Assembly: GCA_021201295.1 (NCBI GenBank)
Contig: JAJQFE010000069.1
Location: forward strand, 97,869 to 161,868
Source of the DNA: Tannerellaceae bacterium
GTDB lineage: Bacteria > Bacteroidota > Bacteroidia > Bacteroidales > Tannerellaceae
DNA: 64,000 bases
Reading direction: 5' to 3'
The translations under genes and the position numbers were made by a program. Each line of letters opens with the position of its first letter. Position 1 is the first letter of the stretch. The notes beneath the pieces were generated by a model. That model was not told where the DNA came from. It did not search any database and saw only the letters and a program-made list of their open reading frames with translations. Of the stretch, positions 51,524 to 60,116 are shown one piece after another.

Positions 51524-51557
51524 TAAAAATAAAAGGAGGGGACTGCCCGCCCCCTCC
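51524..51557 (-). promoter_or_regulatory. terminator-like attenuator hairpin in the rimP-nusA-infB leader
   Basis: On the minus strand GGAGGGG (51557-51551) pairs with CCCCTCC (51541-51535) around a nine-base loop, followed by TTTTATTTTT. It lies between the probable transcription start (~51572) and the rimP start codon, so most transcripts would have to pass a terminator to reach nusA. Confidence 0.65.
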
Positions 51558-51578
51558 TCATCTTCTCTTAATCGAGCG

Positions 51579-51611
51579 CAAATATACAAAAAAATTAAGT
51601 GTTTCACCAAA
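51579..51611 (-). promoter_or_regulatory. promoter of the rimP-nusA-infB operon
   Basis: On the minus strand TTTG (51611-51608), 21 bases, then TATATTTG (51586-51579): both boxes match the Bacteroides consensus exactly. Confidence 0.75.
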
Positions 51612-51627
51612 TAATCTGTATATTTTA

Positions 51628-51897
51628 TTATATAGCTATTGGATGATCCCTAGCTTTTTGGTATAAAGCTATCTCATTTTCCTTCTTGATCTACTCTCTA
51701 GGCACATTTCTATAATTCAAAGGACTATCATAATCCACTTGTGGAAACGCTCTACCTTTTATGTATCTCTTTATAGTTTGTATACGGAAGCGTTTTCTAT
51801 CCATTACTTTTCCAGTTTTGATAATCACAAACAGGGTATGTTTTTTACAGCCACTAAAAGCTTAAGAAAGTAGAGGAGTAAAAGATATGAGTGGAAT
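51628..51897 (-). pseudogene. small lipoprotein remnant with two in-frame stops (tentative)
   Basis: The complement reads as one frame with a hydrophobic leader and lipobox (FSGC), followed by KKHTLFVIIKTGKVMDRKRF, then an Arg/Lys-rich middle and a tail ending at TAA (51628-51630). TAA at 51862-51864 lies inside the leader and TAG at 51691-51693 later. No clear ATG is seen. The family is not recognised. It sits downstream of the RiPP operon terminator and may be a decayed gene. Confidence 0.3.
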
Positions 51898-51900
51898 AGT

Positions 51901-51948
51901 AAAAACGGATGGTTTTCCGGTATTTTAATACTCTAAAACCATCCGTTT
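51901..51948 (-). terminator. 14-bp hairpin terminator at the end of the RiPP operon
   Basis: AAACGGATGGTTTT (51903-51916) and AAAACCATCCGTTT (51935-51948) are perfect inverted copies; on the minus strand the second arm ends in a T5 tract. It lies 80 bases after the last gene of the locus. Confidence 0.8.
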
Positions 51949-52028
51949 CATTGCTATAGAGATTCCTACATTTTAGGTATCTGCGAGAATTTTATAGCAA
52001 AGAAAGGGTCTTCATACACGGATAAATC

Positions 52029-52736
52029 TTACTGTTGCTCATGTGCCCAGTTACTAAAAAAATAATGGACTGCATATGCATCTTTCAGGCACTCTTCCAA
52101 ATGCGGATTTCTGACTCCATACCGGTATTCTTCCGCTTCATGACCTGTAAAAGGAGATACATATTTGGCCGGTATAAGATAAACATCTTCTTTTTCATGA
52201 TCTGTTAAAGAATCATACAGACGAATAAGAGCGAACGGGCCGGTTGTATTAAAAACTTCCATATTTTTAGCAATGCAGGTAGGAGCTGCTAAGAGAGTTC
52301 GTGAAAACACATATTTCACAACTCTCTCCATAAATGGGTGTCCGGGAGTGCTTAACATCAATGCATTATTGAAAATAGAGAAATGGTTAGAAATAAAATC
52401 TTGCTCCAAAGCAAAGCAACAGGTCTTATTTTTCAACAGCTCATCCATAGGTTTTATTGATTCATAATCAAAATCAACGTACATGCCTCCTATTTTATGC
52501 AGGATAAGATAACGTATGGCATCCCACCGTTGTATATTATGCTTATATTTACAATAGATATACCAATATTGAGGGTAATATTCCTTAATAAATTGATTCA
52601 TACGCTCATTATCCCAAAATTCGTATTGCCAGTCAGGATAATCCCGTTTCCACGTTTCTCCTAGTCTTCTGAAATTATCGGGAAGAGGTTCAGTCACCCC
52701 AGACCAAATCTGGTGAATAATTCGAGGTACCTTCAT
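52029..52736 (-). CDS. DXD-type glycosyltransferase (OCH1/capsular sugar transferase family)
   Basis: A 235-residue cytoplasmic glycosyltransferase of the family with a DXD sugar-binding motif. VPRIIHQIWSGVTEPLP opens the fold, WQYEFWDNERM follows, then SRWD-like IQRWDAIRYLILHKIGGMYVDFDYESIKP with the DxD (VDFD, ~residue 88). NTTGPFALIRLYD and HYFFSNWAHEQQ complete it. It lies only 62 bases after the small membrane protein of the RiPP locus and just before the operon terminator, so it belongs to that transcription unit. Its acceptor might be the modified peptide. Alternatively it serves a capsule, but no capsule genes are nearby. Confidence 0.85.
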   Translation of the reverse strand: MKVPRIIHQIWSGVTEPLPDNFRRLGETWKRDYPDWQYEFWDNERMNQFIKEYYPQYWYIYCKYKHNIQRWDAIRYLILHKIGGMYVDFDYESIKPMDELLKNKTCCFALEQDFISNHFSIFNNALMLSTPGHPFMERVVKYVFSRTLLAAPTCIAKNMEVFNTTGPFALIRLYDSLTDHEKEDVYLIPAKYVSPFTGHEAEEYRYGVRNPHLEECLKDAYAVHYFFSNWAHEQQ

Positions 52737-52798
52737 TTTGTTTATTTTATTTTAGTTAATAAAAAGGTTAGTCATCTTTATATATACAATTCCATAGA

Positions 52799-53173
52799 TT
52801 AATAATTAAAAATCATATCCCAAAGGGTTTTATGATTACCTTTAATCTTCGCACTAAATACATCCGGAAGCTTTTCATGAGATTTTTTGGTCAAATATAG
52901 GATATTAACATATTCACTGACAGAGTCAACTTTAAACAAGACTGACTTATTTTCCACGTTTAACAAAATAGAATCCTGCAAAACGATGTCCTTCCTACTG
53001 AGAGGTAATTGTATAATTCCCAAATAAGAGATACTGTCTATCCTGGCTACATTTACAGTTATATCTTGACCTATGGGAATCATCCGTGAGAGAATGATGA
53101 TCATTACAATTAGAATAAAAAGCATCATAGATATTCCATAACACATCAGAAGGCTTTTTTTGATTGGTCCCAT
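52799..53173 (-). CDS. small inner-membrane protein of the RiPP export locus (HlyD-like remnant or analogue)
   Basis: A 124-residue protein with one strongly hydrophobic N-terminal helix (GISMMLFILIVMIIILSRMI, residues ~14-33) and about 90 extracytoplasmic residues rich in beta-prone segments (DITVNVARIDSISYLGIIQL, SVLFKVDSVSEYVNILYL). The C-terminus, SAKIKGNHKTLWDMIFNY, resembles the closing strand and helix of membrane-fusion proteins that partner C39-type ABC exporters. A normal HlyD is about three times longer, lacking here being the coiled coil and lipoyl domains. It may be a shrunken adaptor or a distinct periplasmic partner. It sits 4 bases after the exporter stop. Confidence 0.55.
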   Translation of the reverse strand: MGPIKKSLLMCYGISMMLFILIVMIIILSRMIPIGQDITVNVARIDSISYLGIIQLPLSRKDIVLQDSILLNVENKSVLFKVDSVSEYVNILYLTKKSHEKLPDVFSAKIKGNHKTLWDMIFNY

Positions 53174-53177
53174 TCAT

Positions 53178-55357
53178 TTAATTTGCTAATTCCAATTGAT
53201 TAAAAACTAGTTTATAATAGATTTCTTTCTTTTGAACTAATTGTTCATGATTTCCCATTTCAGTTATCATTCCATTTTTCAAGACAATGATCTGGTCTGC
53301 ATTTTTTACCGTACTCAACCGGTGTGCTATGATAACGACAGTTCTTCCCTGAAAAAAAGATTCTAAATTCCGAACAATCGCTTTCTCATTATCAGCATCC
53401 AACGAACTGGTTGCTTCATCCAAAAATAAATATTGTGGATTCTTATAGACAGCCCTGGCAATCATAATACGTTGTTTTTCTCCACCACTGATTCCGATCC
53501 CAAATTTGCCTATTTTAGTATATAACCTCAAGGGCTTACTTTCTATAAAACCCTGTAAATTATCAACCTTAATCGCCTCCATTAATTTACCTTCGTCAAT
53601 AGGGTCAGCACCCAAGACAATATTTCTCAGAATAGTTTCGGAAAAAATATAGTTTTCCTGCATGACTATACCACACTTTTTCCTCCAATCATCCGAAGAA
53701 ATATCCAATATACTACAATTACCAATCAGAATAGAGCCTTCAGTCTGCGGATAATATTTAAGTAATAATTTGAGCAAAGTAGTTTTTCCACTTCCACTTT
53801 CTCCTACAATAGCGGTCGTTTTTCCTTCAGGAATTAATAAATTAACATCCTTCAAAACCATTTTATCAGAAGAGGGTCCATACCTAAAATATACCTTTTT
53901 GAGTTGGAGACCAGCCACTATATCCGGTATTTTTTTATACTCTTTTTTATGATCTTCATCTTCCAGCATATATATTTCACCAGCTCTTTCAAGGCTAATT
54001 TTAGAATCTTGTAGGTTTCTTACGAATTCAATCAGTTGTTCTAACGGCGAACTCATTTGCCCTATAATATAAGTAATACTCATCATCATCCCCAGAGTAA
54101 TATTTCCCTGAACTACAGAAACCGCAACAAGGAAAGTGACCGTAATATTACGAAGCTGGCCAATTAATGTATACCCTGCCGATTGTGCCTGATTTACCTT
54201 TAAGGAGTCAATGTTAGCATTATATTGTTTCTCCTGTATATATTTCCATTCATTGGTTTTATAACCCTGAAAATTATTAAGCTTAATCTCAGACATCCCA
54301 TTTATAATCTCCAGTATGGAATTCTGATTATCAGCCTTTATTTTAAACAACTTATAGTCTACAGCTTTTCTCTTCTTCAGAAAATAAAGCATCCACAAAA
54401 TGCTAATAAGGGTAAAAACAGCATATACCAATAAGATCCAAAGACTATAAATACCGATAATGACAAAAAACAGAAAAAGATAATAGAGAAAAAACTGTCA
54501 GGAGCGCATCTGAAGTGGCAAAGGATTGCAATCTCTCATGATCAGCAATCCGCTGATGAAAATCTCCGGTTGATTTAGTATCAAAAAACTTCATTGGAAG
54601 ACACATGATTTTCTGTAAAAAATCAGAAAGGATATTGATATTAATCCTCGTACCTAAATAAAGGACCACCCAATTGCGCAAAACAGTTATGGCATAATTT
54701 TCAGCAAACAGACACAACTGGGAAATTGCTATAATAAATATAATACTGATATCATGGTCTCCAATTCCTTTATCTACCATTGCCTGGGTTAGAAAAGGCA
54801 TAACGAGTGAAACCAGCAAACCGGCTAACAATCCCAAACAGAGTTGAAATAGTTCATTCCTAAAAGGAAGTAAATATTTCGAAAGGAATTTCCGGATAGA
54901 ATATTTTTTAGCCGGAGGAGTCATCTGATAAATAAATCCGTAGGTGTAGCAGTTAAAACAACTCCCTGGTCTCCCTGAATCCACTCCTTACAAAAGTCTT
55001 CTTCCGGTAATTTGTATTTAGCATAAGCCGGATCAGCAATCCAATAATATTTTTTTTACGTTTTTGAGTGATTTTGTACAGCACTACAAAATGGTTTTGA
55101 CTCCAATATAAAATGACAGGCAATTTAAACTGATTCAGTTTTTCCAATGACAATTTAAAACTATGGACCATCATCCCTATAGCTTCTAAACCATCCCGTA
55201 TGCCTGCGACAAAAACTCCTTCTGAAGATAAAGAAGATAAATTACGAAGATAATTTAAAGAATACTTCTTACCATAATAGTCTGCTATCATGCGAATGCA
55301 GGCAGGCCCACAGTCCATACTATCAAATTGCCGGGATAGATTCATGTTTTCAAGCAA
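53178..55357 (-). pseudogene. C39-peptidase ABC exporter for double-glycine leader peptides, three frameshifts
   Basis: The decayed gene encodes a PCAT-type exporter that cleaves after Gly-Gly and exports the core. The first part has the C39 nucleophile Cys in RQFDSMDCGPACIRMI and the His in WSQNHFVVLYKI. Lesions are a shift in the T8 run 55050-55057 (restored frame gives YYWIADPAYAKYKL, with the active Asp), a -1 slip at 54930-54932 (restored: PTDLFYQMTPPAKKYS), and a shift in the A6 run 54465-54470 before LVYAVFTLISILWML. Between them lie five or six membrane helices and the nucleotide-binding domain: Walker A GESGSGKTTLL, signature ISGGEKQRI, Walker B YLFLDEATSSLD, switch IAHRLS. The 417-codon downstream frame (53178-54431) is complete. 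The 5' end overlaps the maturase gene by 8 bases. Confidence 0.88.
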
Positions 55358-56651
55358 ATGTAATCTTATTATTACTCAACTCCTTAATTCTGTTTTGAAT
55401 GATATCTAACTTATTGTATTCATCCAAATTTCCTGGACATGTATCCAAAACTTCGTTTAGTTTTTTCTGGGAACAGATATAGCAAACCGGCATAATAGAA
55501 CAGTCTATGCATGCAGCATGAGAAAACCAAGCCTTCATTCTGTGCTCATACTTTTCATTATAAGTAATGGTCCCATCCAGGTTAAGTACACCTTCTCTGG
55601 ATTCAGGTAGAAAATCCTGAGAAGTACATTTATAAATATCCCCGTTATAATTTACAACCAGATTGTCCGGTCTGTCTGCATAGCAGGATGTACCCAGACT
55701 ACCACCTCCTTTTATCCCATCATGCCTCATTTCATATGCATTTAAAACAGTTCTTATATCTTTTAAGATAGGAGTAGTCTTTTCTCCCTTATCATAGGTT
55801 TGCCAAACAGGCTGGAAACTAAAATGAAATGACTCATAACATATTTTGTCCATATCTTTAAACTCATCAATAAGATCCTTAAAACTACTTAAATTATCTA
55901 TATGGTAATTGCACCTTATATTGACATATAGTCTCTTTACTATTGCATATTGGATATTTTTTAGCGTAATATCATATACACCTTTTCCATCAGGAGTAGC
56001 TTTTACTTTATTGTAAAGTTCTCTGTTTCCATCAAATGGAACCTGAAGAGTCACCTGCCTCCCCAAGGAAGACAGATAATCCGTAACCTCGGATGTAAGC
56101 AAAACTGCATTCGTAGTAAATCCAATATTTAATCTGATGCCATACTGACTACATAAATGATGGGCAAAGTCAAGTAAGGGACTGACAGTCTGTTTAAATT
56201 TCATTAAAGGCTCTCCACCGAAAAACGAAATTCCCAGTGTAGTCAATTGTGAGTTTTCAATTTTATTTTTCAAAAGCTTTTTTATGGAATTCATCGTCAT
56301 CTCATGAATGTGGCTTCCCTTCTGATGAGTTTCATAACAATACCAGCAACGTAAATTACAATCCAGAGTCGGATTAATCATAATACCAAAGTAGTCTTCT
56401 GTATTCAATTCTTTTTCCTGTTTCCGGATAGCAATTTCAACTTCGTCTATCTCTTTATCAATAATAAAATGATTATGAATTAAAGAGGCATACAAATCAG
56501 GATGAATGGTTTGAAGCGCAGGTAAACTATTCCGGTAGATAAGATCTTTAAGTTCCTCGGTAAAAACCAGAATCTTATTAGTTACACAATTATATAATAT
56601 ATATTTTCTGTCGTCCGTATGGATAGTTGAATTATATTTACTCCATTTCAT
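55350..56651 (-). CDS. SPASM-domain radical SAM peptide maturase (GG-Bacteroidales type)
   Basis: A 433-residue enzyme that modifies the precursor peptide encoded just upstream. The radical SAM cluster motif is CNLRCWYC (Cys98, Cys102, Cys105 from MKWSKYNSTIH), followed by FFGGEPLM and the barrel strands. The C-terminal SPASM domain has the expected Cys set: TSCYADRP, DIYKCTSQDF, AACIDCSIMPVCYICSQKK and DTCPG, binding extra clusters. Such enzymes typically form thioether or carbon-carbon crosslinks in a core peptide. A TTG start at 56672 would overlap the palindrome, so I use ATG 56651. It overlaps the exporter start by 8 bases, suggesting coupled translation. Confidence 0.92.
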   Translation of the reverse strand: MKWSKYNSTIHTDDRKYILYNCVTNKILVFTEELKDLIYRNSLPALQTIHPDLYASLIHNHFIIDKEIDEVEIAIRKQEKELNTEDYFGIMINPTLDCNLRCWYCYETHQKGSHIHEMTMNSIKKLLKNKIENSQLTTLGISFFGGEPLMKFKQTVSPLLDFAHHLCSQYGIRLNIGFTTNAVLLTSEVTDYLSSLGRQVTLQVPFDGNRELYNKVKATPDGKGVYDITLKNIQYAIVKRLYVNIRCNYHIDNLSSFKDLIDEFKDMDKICYESFHFSFQPVWQTYDKGEKTTPILKDIRTVLNAYEMRHDGIKGGGSLGTSCYADRPDNLVVNYNGDIYKCTSQDFLPESREGVLNLDGTITYNEKYEHRMKAWFSHAACIDCSIMPVCYICSQKKLNEVLDTCPGNLDEYNKLDIIQNRIKELSNNKITFA

Positions 56652-56670
56652 GATATAAATAATAGGTTTC

Positions 56671-56702
56671 AAGAGAATACCCTCCGAGGAGGGTATTCTC
56701 TT
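56671..56702 (-). promoter_or_regulatory. perfect palindromic hairpin between precursor and maturase genes
   Basis: A 32-base palindrome, AAGAGAATACCCTCC then TC then its complement, which folds as 14 bp around a CTCG loop. It lies 10 bases after the precursor stop and 19 before the maturase start, and lacks a U-tract. It probably stabilises the precursor mRNA or reduces read-through to the maturase. Confidence 0.7.
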
Positions 56703-56712
56703 TTGTGATTAA

Positions 56713-56931
56713 TTAATAATAGCCTACTGTTGCGCTTCCACAAGTACTACATCCACAATTCCCGTTCGTATCAAACCAACCGCTACTAGTACAATTACCA
56801 TTTGTAGCAAAAGGAGTAGGACCCACCAAATCAGAATCTACTACTCCATAACCACCTTTAAAAGTGTTTTCTTCAGTTGAAGATAAAGGAGTGATTTCTT
56901 CATTTACTTTTAATACATGTTCTTTTCTCAT
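56713..56931 (-). CDS. double-glycine leader RiPP precursor peptide
   Basis: A 72-residue precursor. The leader (MRKEHVLKVNEEITPLSSTE) ends in TFKGG at residues 23-27, the site cleaved by C39 peptidases. The core is residues 28-72: Gly/Asn/Thr/Ser-rich, with Cys47, Cys59, Cys61 and Cys64, and a repeated TNGNC motif (residues 43-47 and 55-59) 12 residues apart, ending CGSATVGYY. This fits the GG-Bacteroidales natural product precursors. Its neighbours are the maturase, the exporter and an outer-membrane receptor, which is where such precursors are found. The gene is intact while its exporter and receptor are broken. Confidence 0.9.
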   Translation of the reverse strand: MRKEHVLKVNEEITPLSSTEENTFKGGYGVVDSDLVGPTPFATNGNCTSSGWFDTNGNCGCSTCGSATVGYY

Positions 56932-57002
56932 GATTTTTTAATTAAAAAACAATCTCTACTCTATTTTGGGATTTTCGAGTTCCTCCCTATCGACGCGTCT
57001 AT

Positions 57003-59406
57003 TTATTCATCTTTATATTCATAATAATCCTGTATACTTCTACTTTGTCTGACATTTACTTTTTTACCTCCATTGAAATTATAAACGACCCTAACGTGAA
57101 ATCCGGTATCATTTGTTTTATAGTGGTTTTTCCTCCAGATGTCGGAAGTCTGGGTAATCAATCTTCTGTTATGGCGATACACCGTAAAATCCAATCCTAC
57201 CAGCAACTTGTTATTCAGTAAATATTTATAAGTCCTTCCATTTACCCCATGTATTGTTTTATAAGTTCTGTCTTCTGTTTTAAAAGTAGGCTCTACATAT
57301 CCGGAGAGCTCTCCCCCCCCAACCATTTTTAAAAGTTATATTATTATATATAGATATATAGGACTTCCAGCTATTGGTATTGAGATAATTTCCTTCATAT
57401 TTCAACCGCTGTATTCTTCCTGTTCCTTTTAAATTCCACCATTCAGTCAATTTAAATGTTCTATCCACCATCAGACCATGCATATAATTCTTACCTTCAT
57501 TCACTGGCATTGTATAGGTTATTAAGGGATCTTTTTCATCCTGATAGGTTTTAAAAAATAAATTATCCTTAACATAACCGAATATATAAGCAAAATTCCA
57601 TCGATTATTTAGAGTTCCTTGTATTCCCAATACGTGATAAGTTGTCGATTTTATTTCAACATTCCCTCTTGTATAAAAATACTCATTGGCATATTGTACC
57701 ACTGGATTAATAGCATTGTATGGAATTTGTCCAATTGATTTTTGATAGGAAAAACCAAGAGAGGTTCCCTTTTCACGATTTATACTATACATTAGGTTTA
57801 CCGAAGGATATATTCCCCTATAATGCTTATCATTTTTATGATTAATTTTTAAAGAATTGTAGGCAATTCTATTTTCCTGTACTCTGACACCAACTTTGTA
57901 AAAAATATACTTTCCCAGTGTAGAGGTAACATTGACATAACCGGCATAATTCTCTCCTGTCAATTTATAATTATCACTTAATTCCGGGTTATATGCCCAC
58001 ATGTCATTTTCCAGATTTTGAAAATCCAATAACTGCTCCAAATGAGTTAAATTATAATTAAGCCCTATATCCAGTTGCCATTTATCATTTACTTTCTTTT
58101 CCAACCTGGCATCTATTTCAACCATATCCGTCTGGTCATCCACCCGGTTACTGGTTATTTCTTCATATGCCTGTTCCTAATTCAACAGGTTATATTGATA
58201 ATTATTATCCTGTTTTTTATTATTATTGTATCTCAAATAATCAGCAATAAACTTAAACATAGAACCTTTTTCGTCTATTCTCCAGTCATAATTGATAGCT
58301 GCCTGATATTCTTTGATCCTGAGCTTTTCTGTTATAACGGATCCAGACAGGTCAATCTGCTCCTCCCTACCATTCTTAATCATAGATTGGGTGTTATTGA
58401 CAGGGGAACCATCCTTTACACCTACCCTGAAATTACCCCCAATGCTGTGTTTATCATTGAGTTCATAAGTCAGGCTAAGCCTATCTAAAAAAGAAGTGGA
58501 CCAGCCTTTACCATCTGTTTTCATATCAATAAATGTATCTTTCTCCTTGTAATGAGTAGAAATATCATATTTGTTGAAATTCCTGAAATGTCCATAATAT
58601 GTATAATTATAGATACTCAGTTTTCCATATCTGTAATTGAAAGAGGCATTCAGATTATCCCCCATATGTCCTTCTTCTACAAGTGTTGAAAAATTACCGG
58701 ATGCAGACCTATAATATCCTCCGTCATCTATTTTTTTCAGTTTAATATAAATGACACCTCCCATGCTAGATGCATTTTCTTCAGCGCCACTTATAGGAAT
58801 AATTTCAACTTTACCAATATTATCTGCCTGAATGGCATTCAACTCATTCCGATCCCTTAATTTTCATCCATTGACATAAATCTGAGTAACATCCTGTCCA
58901 TTGATCTTAAGCATATTCTCTTTATTAGTAACTCCTGGCATTAAAGCAAGTACCTGACTGGTATTGTTCCCTTTTGTAATGGGGTGATTTTGCAAAGACA
59001 CTATATATCTGTCTGCTTTATATTGTATAATATTAGCTGTCACTGTTACTCCGTCCAGCTCCAGTACGTTTTCCTCCATAATAACAGACTTAAGTTCTGT
59101 ATCTTCCTGTATCTTTACAGGGATATATCTACGCTTATACAGTAAATGGGTGATATCTAATAAATAGGTACCCTGTGGAAGATTTTCAATTTTAAATCTC
59201 CCATTTTCGTCACTAATACTTCCCCGCACATACGAAGAATCTACTCCGCAAAGCACTGTAATGGTTGCAAAATCGACTATTTTCTCCAAGGAATCAGTTA
59301 CTTTACCTTTCAAATAAAAAGTTTCTGTTTGCTGACTAAAAAGGCCGAATAAAAAGAAAGGAGTCATTAATATAAAAAACACAAAGTGAAAATTCTCATT
59401 CTGCAA
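57003..59406 (-). pseudogene. TonB-dependent outer-membrane receptor-like protein of the RiPP locus, three lesions
   Basis: The restored frame encodes an outer-membrane beta-barrel protein of the OMP_b-brl_3 type: a signal anchor (FHFVFFILMTPFFLFGLFS), a carboxypeptidase-regulatory-like domain (YLKGKVTDSLEKIVDFATI), a plug (ELDGVTVTANIIQYKADRY, SQVLALMPGVTNKENMLKI) and a barrel of many aromatic strands. Lesions are TGA at 58864-58866 (Arg expected), TAG at 58177-58179 and a +1 in the C8 run 57313-57320 near the end of the barrel. The sequence between is well conserved. The first two occur in the same frame. It lies 71 bases upstream of the precursor in the same direction, so it is the first gene of the locus. 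It may have been the immunity or uptake receptor for the peptide. Confidence 0.83.
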
Positions 59407-59515
59407 CTAATTTGATTCATATTCAAAGGTTAACTATCTCATCTTTTACTTAGCTTAACACAATTCTCTTAAGAATAAAAAATATGTAATCTGAAAGGTA
59501 AAAAAATCGTTGACA

Positions 59516-59544
59516 CAAAAGTAGAATTACAATAAGAATACAAA
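59516..59544 (-). promoter_or_regulatory. candidate promoter of the RiPP locus
   Basis: On the minus strand TTTG (59544-59541), 17 bases, then TACTTTTG (59523-59516). The -7 box matches fully but spacing is two bases shorter than usual. It would start transcription about 100 bases before the receptor gene. The rest of 59407-59843 is very AT-rich with no other feature seen. Confidence 0.45.
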
Positions 59545-59891
59545 CTATCTTAATAGTTAAAATTATAAAAATAGAAAAATATTTTTGTAATGAAAAAACA
59601 CTCAAAACCAGAATACAAAACTTTTATACCTACAGAAAATGTAAACAAAATATTAAATAATCAGCATATTAACTATTTGTATATAGCAATAACTTACAGG
59701 ATTTTTTATAAAAAATTTGGAATAGATAAAGTCTATACAAACCTAAACTTAATAATCTGGACAACGTAAATTATTTTTAGAATAGGATTCTGAACATGCT
59801 TATTAAGGAGTAGAAGATTGTGAAGGTTAAAGTATAGCATACAATGGATCTTAAAAGAGAGGTTGAAGCATCGTTGGAAAAAGGAAAGATT

Positions 59892-59920
59892 TTTGAATTA
59901 CAAAAAAACAATTACCTTTG
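59892..59920 (+). promoter_or_regulatory. promoter of the thiamine operon
   Basis: TTTG (59892-59895), 17 bases, TACCTTTG (59913-59920). The -7 box matches; the spacing is short. It lies 10-12 bases before the riboswitch, as expected. Confidence 0.55.
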
Positions 59921-59929
59921 CCTCCGAAT

Positions 59930-60020
59930 ACGAGGGGTGCTTGCAGGCACTGTCATAAACAGGCTGCAAGCTGAGATTATACCCATATTACCTGATGCGG
60001 ATAACGCCGACGAAGGGAAT
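59930..60020 (+). promoter_or_regulatory. TPP riboswitch (THI box)
   Basis: The conserved TPP-aptamer elements are visible in order: GAGGGGTGC, GCTGAGATTATACCC, ATTACCTGATGCGGATAACG and CCGACGAAGGGAAT, with the variable P3 hairpin between. It lies upstream of three thiamine-related genes, so binding of TPP should reduce their expression. A reading frame of 86 codons overlaps it (59844-60104), which I regard as spurious. Confidence 0.93.
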
Positions 60021-60022
60021 GA

Positions 60023-60047
60023 GGACAAAGGATGGCCGCCTTTGTCC
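60023..60047 (+). promoter_or_regulatory. hairpin of the riboswitch expression platform
   Basis: GGACAAAGG and CCTTTGTCC are perfect 9-bp arms around ATGGCCG, immediately after the aptamer. It has no U-run, so control may be by another terminator, by translation or by competition of this hairpin with P1. Confidence 0.6.
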
Positions 60048-60116
60048 GGTATACTTCTTCTACGAACACTCCTTATCCTATTCACATCACTAATTAAAAA
60101 TTAAATGATTTACAGG

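Noticed and set aside
59844..60104. 86-codon frame ending directly before the thiamine receptor gene
   Set aside because: It covers the whole TPP riboswitch aptamer; codons follow the conserved RNA elements, so it is not a protein gene.
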